Source of the DNA: Chloroflexota bacterium
Lineage (GTDB): Bacteria > Chloroflexota > Anaerolineae > DUEN01
DNA: 64,000 nucleotides
NCBI GenBank assembly: GCA_013152435.1
Contig: JAADGJ010000035.1
Span: 1-64,000 of the forward strand
Direction: 5' to 3'
The translations under genes were made by a program, and so were the position numbers. Positions within the stretch are counted from its first letter, which is position 1; the number at the start of each line of letters is the position of its first letter. Below are positions 42,680 through 52,310 of the stretch, piece by piece. The notes below the pieces were generated by a model that searched no databases, was not told where the DNA came from, and saw only the letters and a list, made by a program, of their open reading frames with translations.

Positions 42680-43827
42680 ACCGCCTTCCCGTACGCGGCG
42701 GCCAACTCGTACACCCGCTTGTAGGCCGCCGCCACCCTGGACGCCCGAAACCGCTCCGCCGCCTTTCGCGCCCGCTCACCCATGGCCCGCCGCGACGCCT
42801 CGTCGCCCAGGATCCGGGCCAGCCGCTCGGCCAGTGCCGCGGGATCGCCCGGCGGCACCAGGAAGCCTGTCACGCCGTCCGCCACCAAGTCGGGCACGCC
42901 GCCCACTCGCGTCGCCACCACCGGCCGACCGGCCGCCATCGCCTCCGCCAGGCTCATGGGGGCCGCCTCCTGGCGGGAGGCCAGGGCCACCACCCGGGCC
43001 TCCTTTAGCTCGGCCAGCAGGCGTCGATGGTCCAGCAGGCCGAGAAAGCGCACGTGCTCCCCCAGCTTATGGGCCGTGACGTACTCCTTCACCCGGGCGA
43101 AATATACCTCATCCGTGCTCCGTCCCGCCACGTGTAACACAACCGATTGCCCCTCGTCGCGCAGGCGCTCGATCGCCGCCACCAGCGTGAGCACGTCCTT
43201 CAGCGGCATGATGGTCCCGGTCATCAGCACACGCCCCGGCCGGCCGTCACCCCGCACGGCGAAGAACCGCTCGGGCACCGGGTTGAAGATCACATGCCAC
43301 CTCGCCCGGCGCCCCCCCAGCCGCTGATACTCGCGCTGCACGTAGGGGCTGACGGCGATGATGTCTCGCACACGGGCCAGGACATAGCGATCGTACAGGC
43401 CGGTCAGCCACAGGCTCAGGCGCAGGGATCGCGACCGGGCTACCTCCCGCTCGCGATGGGCGATCCCGTGCAACGTCCACACCGGCGTAAACCCGGCCAG
43501 CAACGCGGCGACGGCGTAATGGGAGCCGTGGGCGTTCACCACATCCGGCCGGATCTCCCGCAGCCGTCGGGCGACGGGAACCAGCCCGGTGATCATGTTG
43601 GGGATCACGCGGCGGCGCGGCCGGCTCAGATAATGCACGGTCAGCCCATCCTCACGTCGCACCTCGTCCCGCGGGATATCGGAGTGGCAACAGACGACGT
43701 GCAGCTCCAGGTCGGGATCGGCCCGCAGCGCGGCGGCCAGGTTGACGGCCACCGCCCGCACGCCACCGGGCACGCGGGCGGGATCGAACGGGTAGAGGCT
43801 GACCAGGGCGACCCGGAGCCGAGCCAT
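42676..43827 (-). CDS. GT4 glycosyltransferase
   Basis: This 383-residue GT-B protein has VSLYPFDPARVPGGVRAVAVNL, VNAHGSHYAVAALL, IIAVSPYVQREYQRLGG and VIFNPVPERFFAV. The donor domain has VLMTGTIMPLKDVLTL and ASRQEAAPMSLAEAMAAGRPVVATRVGGVPDLV. It is similar to the next gene upstream (SPYVQREYQR against SPYIQREYRR, and AxRQEAAP against ASHQETAP), so the two are probably tandem duplicates that now use different donors or acceptors. Start ATG 43827 shares one base with the upstream stop (TGATG). Confidence 0.92.
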   Translation of the reverse strand: MARLRVALVSLYPFDPARVPGGVRAVAVNLAAALRADPDLELHVVCCHSDIPRDEVRREDGLTVHYLSRPRRRVIPNMITGLVPVARRLREIRPDVVNAHGSHYAVAALLAGFTPVWTLHGIAHREREVARSRSLRLSLWLTGLYDRYVLARVRDIIAVSPYVQREYQRLGGRRARWHVIFNPVPERFFAVRGDGRPGRVLMTGTIMPLKDVLTLVAAIERLRDEGQSVVLHVAGRSTDEVYFARVKEYVTAHKLGEHVRFLGLLDHRRLLAELKEARVVALASRQEAAPMSLAEAMAAGRPVVATRVGGVPDLVADGVTGFLVPPGDPAALAERLARILGDEASRRAMGERARKAAERFRASRVAAAYKRVYELAAAYGKAV

Positions 43828-44963
43828 CAGCCCGCCTCCAGCACCTGACGATACACCGCCAGCGTGCGCTCCGCCACCGCCGCCGCCCGAAAGCGCGTCT
43901 CCGCCTCCGCACGGCCGGCCGCGCCCATGACCCGCGCCCCATCGGGGTCGGCCAGCAACGCCCGCAGCGCATCCGCCAGCGCCGCGACGTCCCCACGCGG
44001 GACCACGCGCCCCGTGCGCCCATCGGCTACCATGTGTGCCACGCCGCCCACATCGGTGGCCACCACCGGCCGCCCGGCCGCCATCGCCTCGGCGATGACC
44101 ACCGGGGCGGTCTCCTGGTGAGACGCCAGGGCGACCACGGCCGCACGGCCGTACGCCATCGCCATCTCATCGGCCGCCAGCGCGCCCAGGAAACGGACCT
44201 GATCGCCCAGGGCGTGATCAGCCACGTATGCACGGCACACGGCCGCGTAGTCCGGATCGACGTCCAGTTGCCCGACGATCTCCAGTCGGGCCCCTGGCAG
44301 GCGCTCGGCCACCACCCGAAACGCCCTCAACAGCTCCAGGATGCCCTTGCGCGGGATCACCCGGGCGGGACACAGAACCAGACCCGGCTCCGGCTCGCCG
44401 ACCGAGGCGAAGAAGCGATCGTCGATCGGGTTCTCGACGGAATACACGCGGCCGCGCAGCCACCGGCGGTACTCACGCTGGATATACGGGCTGATGGCGA
44501 TGACGTGCTTCGCCCGCCGCACGCAGTAACGCTCGTAGAGCGCGTCCATCTGCCACCGCAGCCGGTTGCGCCACCCCCTCACCAGCGCCGCCTCTCGGAA
44601 GATCACGCCGTGCAGCGTGATCACGGCCGGGCGGCCGCATCCCATCGCCGCATCGACGTAGACCATGCCCGCCCCATGGGCATGCACGAGATCGGGCTGC
44701 ACGCGATCGATGGCCCGACGAAGCGCGGCGACGTCCCGCCGGTACAGCGTCAGCCGTCCCAGTGGGCGCCGGGGCACCACGTGCACCATCGCCTCAGGAC
44801 GCTCGACCACACGCGCTTCCTCCCCGGCACGGGCGGTGATCACGTGGACCTCCAGCCGCCCCACACGGGCCAAGGCGGGCACCAGCGTCGCCATCACCGC
44901 GTCCACGCCCCCCGCCAGCGCATCGGGCTCCAGCGGATACGGCCCCAGCATCGCCAGGCGCAT
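43827..44963 (-). CDS. GT4 glycosyltransferase
   Basis: This 378-residue GT-B protein starts with MLGPYPLEPDALAGGVDAVM. It has VHAHGAGMVYVDAA, VIAISPYIQREYRRWLRG, NPIDDRFFASVGEPEPG, CPARVIPRKGILELL and the donor motif ASHQETAPVVIAEAMAAGRPVVATDVGG. It is clearly paralogous to the downstream gene. Start ATG 44963 follows GGAGGCGTG and shares one base with the upstream stop (TGATG). The GTG one codon upstream is possible. Confidence 0.92.
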   Translation of the reverse strand: MRLAMLGPYPLEPDALAGGVDAVMATLVPALARVGRLEVHVITARAGEEARVVERPEAMVHVVPRRPLGRLTLYRRDVAALRRAIDRVQPDLVHAHGAGMVYVDAAMGCGRPAVITLHGVIFREAALVRGWRNRLRWQMDALYERYCVRRAKHVIAISPYIQREYRRWLRGRVYSVENPIDDRFFASVGEPEPGLVLCPARVIPRKGILELLRAFRVVAERLPGARLEIVGQLDVDPDYAAVCRAYVADHALGDQVRFLGALAADEMAMAYGRAAVVALASHQETAPVVIAEAMAAGRPVVATDVGGVAHMVADGRTGRVVPRGDVAALADALRALLADPDGARVMGAAGRAEAETRFRAAAVAERTLAVYRQVLEAG

Positions 44964-46405
44964 CACGCCTCCGTCTCCGCCACGGCCGCCTCCTGCGATC
45001 CGACGGCGATGCCCGTCACCAGGAAGAAGAGCATATTGGCGAACTGGGCGTTAGCGGCGTCGAAGGTGGAGATGGCGATCCCATAGGCAGCCACTGCCCC
45101 CCACAACGCGACCAGCAACGCCGGCTGCCCGCGTTTCAATCGGCGCGTCCGGAGGAACAGCCTCAAACTCACCCACAGAATGGCCGCGAAGAGCCCCAGA
45201 TAGGGCACCAACGCCAACAGGCCGCCGGATGCGAGGATGAACAGAAAGGTGTTGTGCGGGGATGGGTCCACGTAAATGTTGCGATCCGGGTCCCATCCGT
45301 ACATCCGGGCGGCCACCTTGCCGAAATTGCCGTATCCGATGCCGAGCAATGGATTGCGGGCGACCATGCGCCGGGTCAAGTCGAAGGCGGCCAGGCGATA
45401 CTCGATCGGGCGGTAGGAGGAGACCCGCTCACGCACGATCCAGCTCTGACTGATAGGCCCCCAGAAGACGGCGATCAGGATCCCCGCCGTGAGGAGGGTC
45501 GGGATCACCACCCGCCGCAACCGTCTCTCATACGCGGACAGGACCAGCAAGGAGACCAGGGCGGCCAACCAGGCGGCGCGCACATACGTCATGGCAACAC
45601 CCACCAACAACAGGAGGGCGACCACCCGCCCCAGCCAGCGGCGCGCTCGGGAGGACGCGTACAGGCCGGTATAGGCGGCGAAGGGCAGCAACACCGCTTG
45701 GGCGGTGCCCATGGAAGCCGGGTTCCCCAACAGGCCAATTACCTTGCGGATGTGCGGGCTGTAGCGGGTCCCCCAATCGCCGCCCCGGAACAGCACCTCG
45801 CCGGTGAGCTGCTCCCGGGTTGTGAGCACGGCCAGATAGCTCCCGATGATCAACAACGCCCCCAACGCCCGATCCAGGTCCGCAGGCTTCCGGATCAGAT
45901 GCCGCGCCAGGTAGTAGACCAGCATCGGGATACCGAAGAAGTCCACCACCGTCTGCACGGCGGAGATGGGCCCCACGGAGGCGGAGAACGCCGAGAGTAT
46001 GATGCCGACGCCGAAGGCCAGCGCCATCGCATCGATGCCGTTGACCCGCAGCGGCTTCCGCTGGCGACGAGCCATCTGCGCCAGCAGGATCAGGGTCAGG
46101 AACCCCGCGCACAGCCGGGTAAGCCCCAGATCGGGAATGCCACGCCCCAGCTTGATATCCAAATAGATGAAGCGGGCGTAGGGAGCCAGGATCATCCAGG
46201 CCAGGAAGCCGTCCCGCTGGTCTATCACGAGGAGCAACAGGATGGCGGACAGCCCCACGGCCGTGACGGCCAGCGGCCAGTCCGGGGAGGCCAAAAGCAA
46301 CCCCAACCCAGCCCCCAGGGCAACCGCCAGGACCCCAATGGCCAGTCGTCCGGCGACCCGCACGGCCGGATGATCGATCAGGCTCCATACCCTCAACACG
46401 TCCAC
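44963..46405 (-). CDS. O-antigen polymerase/ligase-like membrane protein (Wzy/WaaL family)
   Basis: This 480-residue protein has about 12 membrane helices. The Wzy_C-type periplasmic loop contains RVSSYRPIEYRLAAFDLTRRM, NPLLGIGYGNFGKVAA and DPSPHNTFLFILASGG. The NPLLGxGxGNF and PHNxxLxxxxxxG pairs are typical of O-antigen polymerases and ligases. It polymerises or ligates repeat units flipped by the Wzx-like protein of the same operon. The start is GTG 46405 with GAGGAGT just before it. A 54-base gap upstream is the largest inside the central part of the operon. Confidence 0.88.
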   Translation of the reverse strand: MDVLRVWSLIDHPAVRVAGRLAIGVLAVALGAGLGLLLASPDWPLAVTAVGLSAILLLLVIDQRDGFLAWMILAPYARFIYLDIKLGRGIPDLGLTRLCAGFLTLILLAQMARRQRKPLRVNGIDAMALAFGVGIILSAFSASVGPISAVQTVVDFFGIPMLVYYLARHLIRKPADLDRALGALLIIGSYLAVLTTREQLTGEVLFRGGDWGTRYSPHIRKVIGLLGNPASMGTAQAVLLPFAAYTGLYASSRARRWLGRVVALLLLVGVAMTYVRAAWLAALVSLLVLSAYERRLRRVVIPTLLTAGILIAVFWGPISQSWIVRERVSSYRPIEYRLAAFDLTRRMVARNPLLGIGYGNFGKVAARMYGWDPDRNIYVDPSPHNTFLFILASGGLLALVPYLGLFAAILWVSLRLFLRTRRLKRGQPALLVALWGAVAAYGIAISTFDAANAQFANMLFFLVTGIAVGSQEAAVAETEA

Positions 46406-46459
46406 ACTCCTCGCTCCGATCCCCCCTCACCGCGGGTTCGCGATCCTCTCCCGGCCCTA

Positions 46460-47719
46460 TCATCTCACCATCAGGCGATCATACACGCCCATCACCCCGC
46501 GCACGTAGCGCTCCACGGTGAACGCACGCAGCACCCGGTCACGCCCGGCCGCGCCCATCCGCCTCCGCATCTCCCCATCGGCCAGCAGCGCGGCCAGCGC
46601 GTCCGCCAGCCGGGGAACATCCCCCGGCGGCACCAGCAGCCCCTCTCGGCCGTCCGTGACCAGCTCCGGGAGGGCGCCGATGTCCGCCGCCACCACCGGG
46701 CGACGCGCCGCCATCGCCTCGATCACCACCCGACCGAACGGCTCCGGCTCCACCGGCGTGTGCGCGATCACATCGGCCGCCGCCAGAACCCGCGGCACGT
46801 CCGGCCGATGCCCCAGGAAGCGCACATACCCTTCGATCCCCAGCTCGCGCGCCAGTGCCCGCAGCTGGGCGGGATACTCCGGCGCGTAGATCTCCTCCCC
46901 GCCCACGATCAGCCCCACCAGGCTGGGCCAGCGATCGATCAGGCGCGCCAACGCCCGCAGGAGCAGATCCTGGCCCTTCCACGGGACCAGACGACCCAAC
47001 GTGGCCACGACGAGTGCATCCTGCGGGATCCCCAACGCGCGGCGAGCCTCATCCCGGCCCACCTCCACCTCAAATCGACGCGGCTCGACGGCATTGTACA
47101 CGACCTCACCACGGCCGGTCGGGATCCCCTGCTCCTCGTAGGCCCGCTGCAACGCGCGGCTGATGTAAATGAACCGATGCACCCGTCCGGCCAGCCACCG
47201 ATCCCCCCACCCCAGCCGGTCGAAGCTGCGCACGTGACACACGCACGGCCGGGCGCACCAGACCGCCGCCAGCAGGCCCGGCCGGCTCATGGTCAACGAA
47301 TCGTTGAGATGAACCAGATCGGCCCCGCTCTCGCGCATCACCCGGGCCAGCGATCGGGCCTCGGGCAACAGCCGGGTGGCCAGCCGCCGTCCCCAACGGG
47401 CCAGGCCCCACGCCCGGGCGAACCAGGGCTGGCGCCACAAACGCCCGGCCACGGGGCTCGCGGCCGCTCGCTGCCCCAACGTGGGAGCTCGACGAGCCCC
47501 CACGCCCGTGCGCACCCGCCACACCGGGACATCGAGCGCCTCAAAGCGGGCGCCGGCCGGGCTGCGCGCCGACAACACCACCATCGGCTCCCAACGGGTA
47601 CGATCCAGATGCGTCAGGAGCAGCAGCAAGCTATAGATCGACCCACCAAAGCCGGGGGCCAGGTCCACGTACAGGACCCGGCGGGGCCAGGCGCCCGTCG
47701 GATGTCGATCGGGGAGCAC
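46460..47719 (-). CDS. GT4 glycosyltransferase
   Basis: This 419-residue GT-B enzyme has VLYVDLAPGFGGSIYSLLLLL at the acceptor side and LVHLNDSLTMSRPGLLAA. VVYNAVEPRRFEVEVGR, VATLGRLVPWKGQDLLLRAL and TPVEPEPFGRVVIEAMAARRPVVA (E-x7-E) form the donor domain. It is the longest GT4 in the operon. The GTG start at 47719 lies 4 bases after the upstream TAG, with AGGATC as ribosome-binding site. The pairing with the adjacent chain-length protein has no functional meaning that can be read. Confidence 0.92.
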   Translation of the reverse strand: MLPDRHPTGAWPRRVLYVDLAPGFGGSIYSLLLLLTHLDRTRWEPMVVLSARSPAGARFEALDVPVWRVRTGVGARRAPTLGQRAAASPVAGRLWRQPWFARAWGLARWGRRLATRLLPEARSLARVMRESGADLVHLNDSLTMSRPGLLAAVWCARPCVCHVRSFDRLGWGDRWLAGRVHRFIYISRALQRAYEEQGIPTGRGEVVYNAVEPRRFEVEVGRDEARRALGIPQDALVVATLGRLVPWKGQDLLLRALARLIDRWPSLVGLIVGGEEIYAPEYPAQLRALARELGIEGYVRFLGHRPDVPRVLAAADVIAHTPVEPEPFGRVVIEAMAARRPVVAADIGALPELVTDGREGLLVPPGDVPRLADALAALLADGEMRRRMGAAGRDRVLRAFTVERYVRGVMGVYDRLMVR

Positions 47720-47723
47720 GATC

Positions 47724-48953
47724 CTACCCCGCCTGCGAGGCCCGGCGTCCGGCCTGGGGCCGCAAGCTCTCCAGGAACTCCAGAAGGAACGCCAGCACGC
47801 CGCCGGCCAGCAGGCTGAGCACGGCCCCGACCAACGCGATACGCCCGAAGCGGGAGGGGGCCGGTCGTTGCGGCGGCCGGGCCGGCTCGATGACCTGGAG
47901 ATACCCCAGGCTGAGCGCCTGATCCTGCTTAAGCGTGGCCTCGTTCGCCTTGGCCCGCAGGAACTCGTAATTCGAGCGCGCCTGATCGACCGCCATCTGC
48001 AGCGAGTCCCACTCGGCCGTCAGCCCCAGCAGCGCCGCCAGATCCGCATCACGCCGGGCCGCCAGCTGCTCATACTCCGAGGCCGCCGTCCGCTGCGACG
48101 CCGCCTCCACCGCCTGGGCCGCGGCCATCGACTCGTAGTCTCGCGCCTTCTGGCGATAGTACGCCTCCTCCTCCTTTGCCCGCTGCAATGCGTCCTCGTC
48201 CTCCGCCGCCCGGGCGGCGGTCACCTTACGGGCAGCGGCGTTCGCCCACTCCTTCATGTTGCGAGCCAGCGTCTCATATTCGGCCTTGAGCGCCTCCGCC
48301 TGCCGGGCCGCGATCAGGGCATTGTCCCGTTTGGAGCGCAACGAGCGGATCGTGTCCTGATACGCCAGGATCTCCCGGTCCAGCGACCCCACGTTGTTCT
48401 GGAGCTTGAATTTCAGCAGCGCATCCTCGGCCGCCGCCAGCTCCTGTTTGGCGCGATCCAACTGCTGCTGGATGAACTGCCCGCTGGCCACGGCCGGGCG
48501 GGCGCGCACCTCCCGATAGTACTTCAGCGCGTTCTCCACCAGGGCGGTGGCGATCTCCTCGGCCCGCTGTGGGCTGTCCCCCTCCACCGAGACGATGATG
48601 AACTCCCCATCCCGCGTGGCCGTGATCCGATCCAGCAGATCCGACGCGCTGATGTTCAGATCGAGCTGGGCGATGGTGCGCAGGGCCACCAGGTCCGAGG
48701 TCACGGCGGAGATGAAATCCTCCTGGGTGGCGATGATCTGATCGCTCAGGGTGACGTTGCGAACCTGCGTGAACAGCGTCACCTCCTCCGGCTCCACGGG
48801 CAACACCTGCAACCGCACGGACGCCCGATAGACCGGCTTCGCCGTGAGCGCGCTGTAGCCAATCACGCTCATGGTGGTGATGAAGAGGAGCGCTACGATC
48901 CACAACCGCTTGCGCAACACGGCCCAATATCCCAAAGGTTGTCCTTCCATCAT
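47724..48953 (-). CDS. Wzz/chain-length determinant-like protein with coiled coil
   Basis: This 409-residue membrane protein has a first helix at about 18-38 (LWIVALLFITTMSVIGYSA) and a second near 375-395 (FGRIALVGAVLSLLAGGVLAF), with a long extracytoplasmic part. The latter starts with PVYRASVRLQV, continues with IATQEDFISAV and contains a long Ala/Gln/Glu coiled coil at about 165-350. PARPPQRPAPS before the second helix is the Wzz Pro-rich motif. No cytoplasmic tyrosine kinase domain is fused, and none is adjacent. It likely sets polymer length or couples export. GAGGGAAG precedes the ATG; ATG 48953 overlaps the upstream stop as ATGA. Confidence 0.9.
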   Translation of the reverse strand: MMEGQPLGYWAVLRKRLWIVALLFITTMSVIGYSALTAKPVYRASVRLQVLPVEPEEVTLFTQVRNVTLSDQIIATQEDFISAVTSDLVALRTIAQLDLNISASDLLDRITATRDGEFIIVSVEGDSPQRAEEIATALVENALKYYREVRARPAVASGQFIQQQLDRAKQELAAAEDALLKFKLQNNVGSLDREILAYQDTIRSLRSKRDNALIAARQAEALKAEYETLARNMKEWANAAARKVTAARAAEDEDALQRAKEEEAYYRQKARDYESMAAAQAVEAASQRTAASEYEQLAARRDADLAALLGLTAEWDSLQMAVDQARSNYEFLRAKANEATLKQDQALSLGYLQVIEPARPPQRPAPSRFGRIALVGAVLSLLAGGVLAFLLEFLESLRPQAGRRASQAG

Positions 48954-50011
48954 CTTCCCTCACCCCGGCGGCGGGTAATTTCCCTCGTGGACGCCGCCGA
49001 GCGGCCCACGAATCGCCCCTGCCCCTCCCGCTTGCGAAAACAGAGCGTCAGCTCCGGCAGCAGGGCGGTGCCGGGAACGCGCAGCGGCCGCAGGACCGCT
49101 CTCTCGACGGCCCGGGCCGCACCCCACACTAGCACCTTCGCCGCCCGGCGCGCCGGCGACTGCCCCGGCCGCGCCAGAGAGGCCCGGGCGTAGGCCGCGA
49201 TGTCATCCCCTCGCTCGACGTTCAGACATACGGCATCCCCACCCAACGCCCGTCGGATCTCCCAATAGGTCACGCCCCGGATCCCATCCGCCACCAGATC
49301 CTCAGCCGTCTGTTCAGGCCGGATGCGGTCGCTGCGCCAGCGGGCGTACCGCCACGCCAGCCCCAGCGGCATATAGGGGACCCACCACAACCCGGTGGTG
49401 TGATGATCCTTGGGCCACAGCCGGTTGGGCGTCTCGGCGACGATGAGATGTCCACCGGGCCTCAGTGTGCGCCAGATCTCCCGGAGATGCGCGGCGCGCT
49501 GATGGGGCGGGATATGCTCCAGCACGGCATTGCACACGGCCAGATCTACGGCACCATCGGGCAGCGGCAGGTGCGTGGTATCCGGCACATGGTGGATACG
49601 CACGCGCCCGTCCAATCCGGATTCCTCCACACGCCGACGGGCGATCTCGGCAAACGTCGCATCCGGCTCCACGCCGTAGACCCGCGCCGCCCCCAGCCGG
49701 GCCAGCGCGATGGAGGAGGCCCCGCAGCCGCAGCCGAAGTCCAGAACCACCCGGTCGGCGATCGGCACGAACCGCTCGATCACCCGCCCCAACGGGCGCT
49801 GAATATAATCCGGATCCTCCGCCCGGGCGATCTCATCCCGCAACCAGGCCGCTCCCTTGGCGGCCAGGATCATCTCCAACAGCTCTCGGGTGTAAGCGGT
49901 CGTGAACTCGCTGTGGTGGACGACGCCACCGAAGCCGAATTGCCTCCCCTCGATCACCACGTGGCGCAGGCCATTCCGCTCCTCGATGCGCACCGTCACC
50001 GGCTCGGTCAC
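48950..50011 (-). CDS. SAM-dependent methyltransferase
   Basis: This 353-residue class I methyltransferase has VVLDFGCGCGASSIALARLG (motif I), VYGVEPD, DLAVCNAVLEHIPPHQR (motif post-II) and TLRPGGHLIVAETPN. The FCGCG-like double Cys in motif I is unusual but acceptable. It has an N-terminal extension (1-75, IEERNGLRHVVIEG) and a C-terminal basic extension, as seen in polysaccharide methyltransferases. It probably methylates a sugar or lipid-linked repeat. The GTG start at 50011 overlaps the upstream stop as GTGA and has GGAGGGG before it. Upstream in-frame codons overlap the previous gene. Confidence 0.88.
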   Translation of the reverse strand: MTEPVTVRIEERNGLRHVVIEGRQFGFGGVVHHSEFTTAYTRELLEMILAAKGAAWLRDEIARAEDPDYIQRPLGRVIERFVPIADRVVLDFGCGCGASSIALARLGAARVYGVEPDATFAEIARRRVEESGLDGRVRIHHVPDTTHLPLPDGAVDLAVCNAVLEHIPPHQRAAHLREIWRTLRPGGHLIVAETPNRLWPKDHHTTGLWWVPYMPLGLAWRYARWRSDRIRPEQTAEDLVADGIRGVTYWEIRRALGGDAVCLNVERGDDIAAYARASLARPGQSPARRAAKVLVWGAARAVERAVLRPLRVPGTALLPELTLCFRKREGQGRFVGRSAASTREITRRRGEGR

Positions 50012-51195
50012 GCACGCCCCTCCGTCCGCCGCAGCGCCTCGGCCACCAGCTCCGAGATCTGCTCCACGCGGGCATCCCAGTTGTGCTCCGCCACAGCGGC
50101 CTGCCGACGCCGCACGTGCTCCGGCGAGTCCTCCTCCAACGCCGCCTCGATCGCGGCCACCGCCTCCTCGACGGATCGGACCACATGCACCAGCCCGGGG
50201 AACCCGCGTGCGGCCGGGATATCCGTCGCCACCACAGGCCGGCCGCACGCCAGGTACTCGTACAATTTCAGCGAGTCGATGTTGCGCGTCCATTCGTTGC
50301 GCTCATACGGCAGCAGACAGACGTCACACACCTTGATGTGATGCGGGACCTGAGACACCTCTACGCGCCCCAACATATGCACGTTGGGCAGATCGATCAA
50401 TCCATCCGCCTTGTGCGGCTGGGTGTACAGGCTCAAGGGCCCCACCAGCGCGATGCTCCAGTCGGGTCGGGCCAGGGCGATCCGCCGCACGAATTCGTAA
50501 TCCAGCTTCTCGTTCAACACGCCCACATAGCCGATGATCGGGCGCGGCAGGGCCGCCATGCGCAGGGGCACGGACGGATCGGCCGCGGCCGCGGCGAAGC
50601 CCTGCACATCCGCCGCGTTGGGCACCAAATAGGTATGCGGATTCAGCGGCCGCTTGGACTCCACCAGCGCCTGAGAGGTGACCAGCACCAGATCCGCCCG
50701 TCGGATCAGCTCCGCCTCAGCCCGCCGCACAGCCTCCGGATCGCGCACCGCCGCATAGGCGGAGTATTCATCCGAAACGTGGTAGATCACCAAACGCTCG
50801 TCACACGTGCCCACCACATCCGCCTGATAGTAGCGGGTCAACCACAGCAGGGGACGCCCGAACCCCAGTTGCCGCATGGTGCGGCGCATGGCCCGCGTCC
50901 GCAGCATGCGCGTCAGGTCGCCCAGTCGCAGACGCCGTCCGGCGATGGGGGCATAAACCGGATCCCGATACACCCACAGGTTCTCCCGCACGGGCACGGC
51001 CAGGGGGCGACGCAGATCGCGCCAGCCGATCTCCCCCCTGCGCAACTGGCGCAGCACGGGACGCAGGTAGGCGCGCGGCTCCACCCACAGGACCTTGTTC
51101 CGTCGCGCCAGGCGGGTCATGATCTGATGGCGATTGCGCCAGATGTCATCCCAGGGGCCGGGAGCGAAGCAGACGATGCCATATCCCTCGATCAT
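50008..51195 (-). CDS. GT1/GT4-type glycosyltransferase
   Basis: This 395-residue GT-B protein opens with GYGIVCFAPGPWDDIWRNRH and has WVEPRAYLRPVLRQL, VIYHVSDEYSAY and TYLVPNAADVQGF. IIGYVGVLNEKLDYEFV and NIDSLKLYEYLACGRPVVATDIP mark the donor domain. The DEYSAY and SLKLYEYLACG patterns place it with the TuaH/teichuronic acid-type glycosyltransferases, where K-x-YEYLA replaces the usual E-x7-E. ATG 51195 overlaps the upstream stop as ATGA, behind GGAGGCGAAGGCC. A longer upstream frame lies inside the preceding gene. Confidence 0.88.
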   Translation of the reverse strand: MIEGYGIVCFAPGPWDDIWRNRHQIMTRLARRNKVLWVEPRAYLRPVLRQLRRGEIGWRDLRRPLAVPVRENLWVYRDPVYAPIAGRRLRLGDLTRMLRTRAMRRTMRQLGFGRPLLWLTRYYQADVVGTCDERLVIYHVSDEYSAYAAVRDPEAVRRAEAELIRRADLVLVTSQALVESKRPLNPHTYLVPNAADVQGFAAAAADPSVPLRMAALPRPIIGYVGVLNEKLDYEFVRRIALARPDWSIALVGPLSLYTQPHKADGLIDLPNVHMLGRVEVSQVPHHIKVCDVCLLPYERNEWTRNIDSLKLYEYLACGRPVVATDIPAARGFPGLVHVVRSVEEAVAAIEAALEEDSPEHVRRRQAAVAEHNWDARVEQISELVAEALRRTEGRA

Positions 51196-52310
51196 GGCCT
51201 TCGCCTCCGAACCCGCTGCCTGGCGCGGGCCACGGCCTCCTGATAAGCGGCCAGATGCTGACTCGCCAGCTCGCCCCAATCCTGATCGCGAGCGTACGCC
51301 AGCGCCGATGCGCCCGCCGCCTCCAGGTCCAGATCCCGAGCGCGCACCAGGGCGGCGGCCAGCGCCGCCTCATCGCCCGGGTCATACAACACGCCTCGCG
51401 CCCCCTCCCCCACCAGCCTCGGGAACGGCCCCAGGCGCGGCGCCACGATGGGACAGCCGAAGGAGAACGCCAGCAGGGCGCTGCCCGACGTCACCGCCCG
51501 CCGATAGGGCAATACGCAGACGTCGGCCGCGTTCATGTAATCCTGCACCGCGTCGTCCGGGACGTATCCCACCTCTATCCGAATGCGCGGGTCCACGGCG
51601 GCCCGCCGCAGGATGTGCTCCACATACTCGCCATCGCGAGGCCGGGCGTTCCCCGCCACCAACAGCCGATCCTGCTCCCGGGCCACGTAGCGGAACGCGT
51701 CCAACAAACGGTCCAGCCCCTTATACGGCCGGATCTGCCCAAAGAAGAGGTAGACGAACGCATCGTCCGGCAGATCCAGGCGGCGGCGCGCCTCCTCCCG
51801 GGAGCGCACGTTGGGGTAGATGTCCATGTAATGGCCGTGGGGGATCACCCAGACGCCCCGACGCCGACGTCCCCAGCGGAGCCGCCGGACCTCCTGCGCC
51901 GTCTCCGGATCGTGCACGTGCACCACATCCGCGCGACGCAGCAGCCAGATCGTCACCAGCCGATCCAGCCACGGCCAGCGCGTCTCGTGCGGCAGCAGGT
52001 TATGCACCGTGTAGACCAACGCCACGCCTCGCGCCTGCAAATCCGCCAGCACGCCCAACAGCAGGCCCGACACCCGCACGCGGCCCCACGCCGTCTCCGC
52101 CTGGCAGAAGAGGTCCGGCCAGTGCAGGTGCAGCACGTCGATGCGGTCGCCATACGCGGCGGCCCACGCGGGCGAGAGCTCGGCCGTCGCCCACCAATCC
52201 AGGCGAGGGGCGCGCTCCTGCAACGAGCGCCCCAGGAGCATCACATAGGGGTTCTGCCGCACCCTCGTCGCGTGCACCACCCGCAACGGGCCGACCTCCG
52301 GCGTCGCCAT
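51192..52310 (-). CDS. GT4 glycosyltransferase
   Basis: This 372-residue GT-B glycosyltransferase has VVHATRVRQNPYVMLLGRSL, VLHLHWPDLFCQAE, VYTVHNLLPHETRWP, VIPHGHYMDIYPNV and FFGQIRPYKGLDRLLDAFR. The donor motif is TSGSALLAFSFGCPIVAPRLG, where the first Glu of E-x7-E is not clear. HLHWP plus HGHYxxxYPN is typical of the Epstein GT4 subgroup found with beta-1,4-mannosyltransferase-like enzymes. ATG 52310 shares one base with the flippase stop (TGATG). Confidence 0.88.
   Translation of the reverse strand: MATPEVGPLRVVHATRVRQNPYVMLLGRSLQERAPRLDWWATAELSPAWAAAYGDRIDVLHLHWPDLFCQAETAWGRVRVSGLLLGVLADLQARGVALVYTVHNLLPHETRWPWLDRLVTIWLLRRADVVHVHDPETAQEVRRLRWGRRRRGVWVIPHGHYMDIYPNVRSREEARRRLDLPDDAFVYLFFGQIRPYKGLDRLLDAFRYVAREQDRLLVAGNARPRDGEYVEHILRRAAVDPRIRIEVGYVPDDAVQDYMNAADVCVLPYRRAVTSGSALLAFSFGCPIVAPRLGPFPRLVGEGARGVLYDPGDEAALAAALVRARDLDLEAAGASALAYARDQDWGELASQHLAAYQEAVARARQRVRRRRP

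Noticed and set aside
45254-47818. 854-codon + strand frame
   Set aside because: Antisense to the polymerase-like and GT4 genes; Gln/His/Pro/Arg-rich with no motif.
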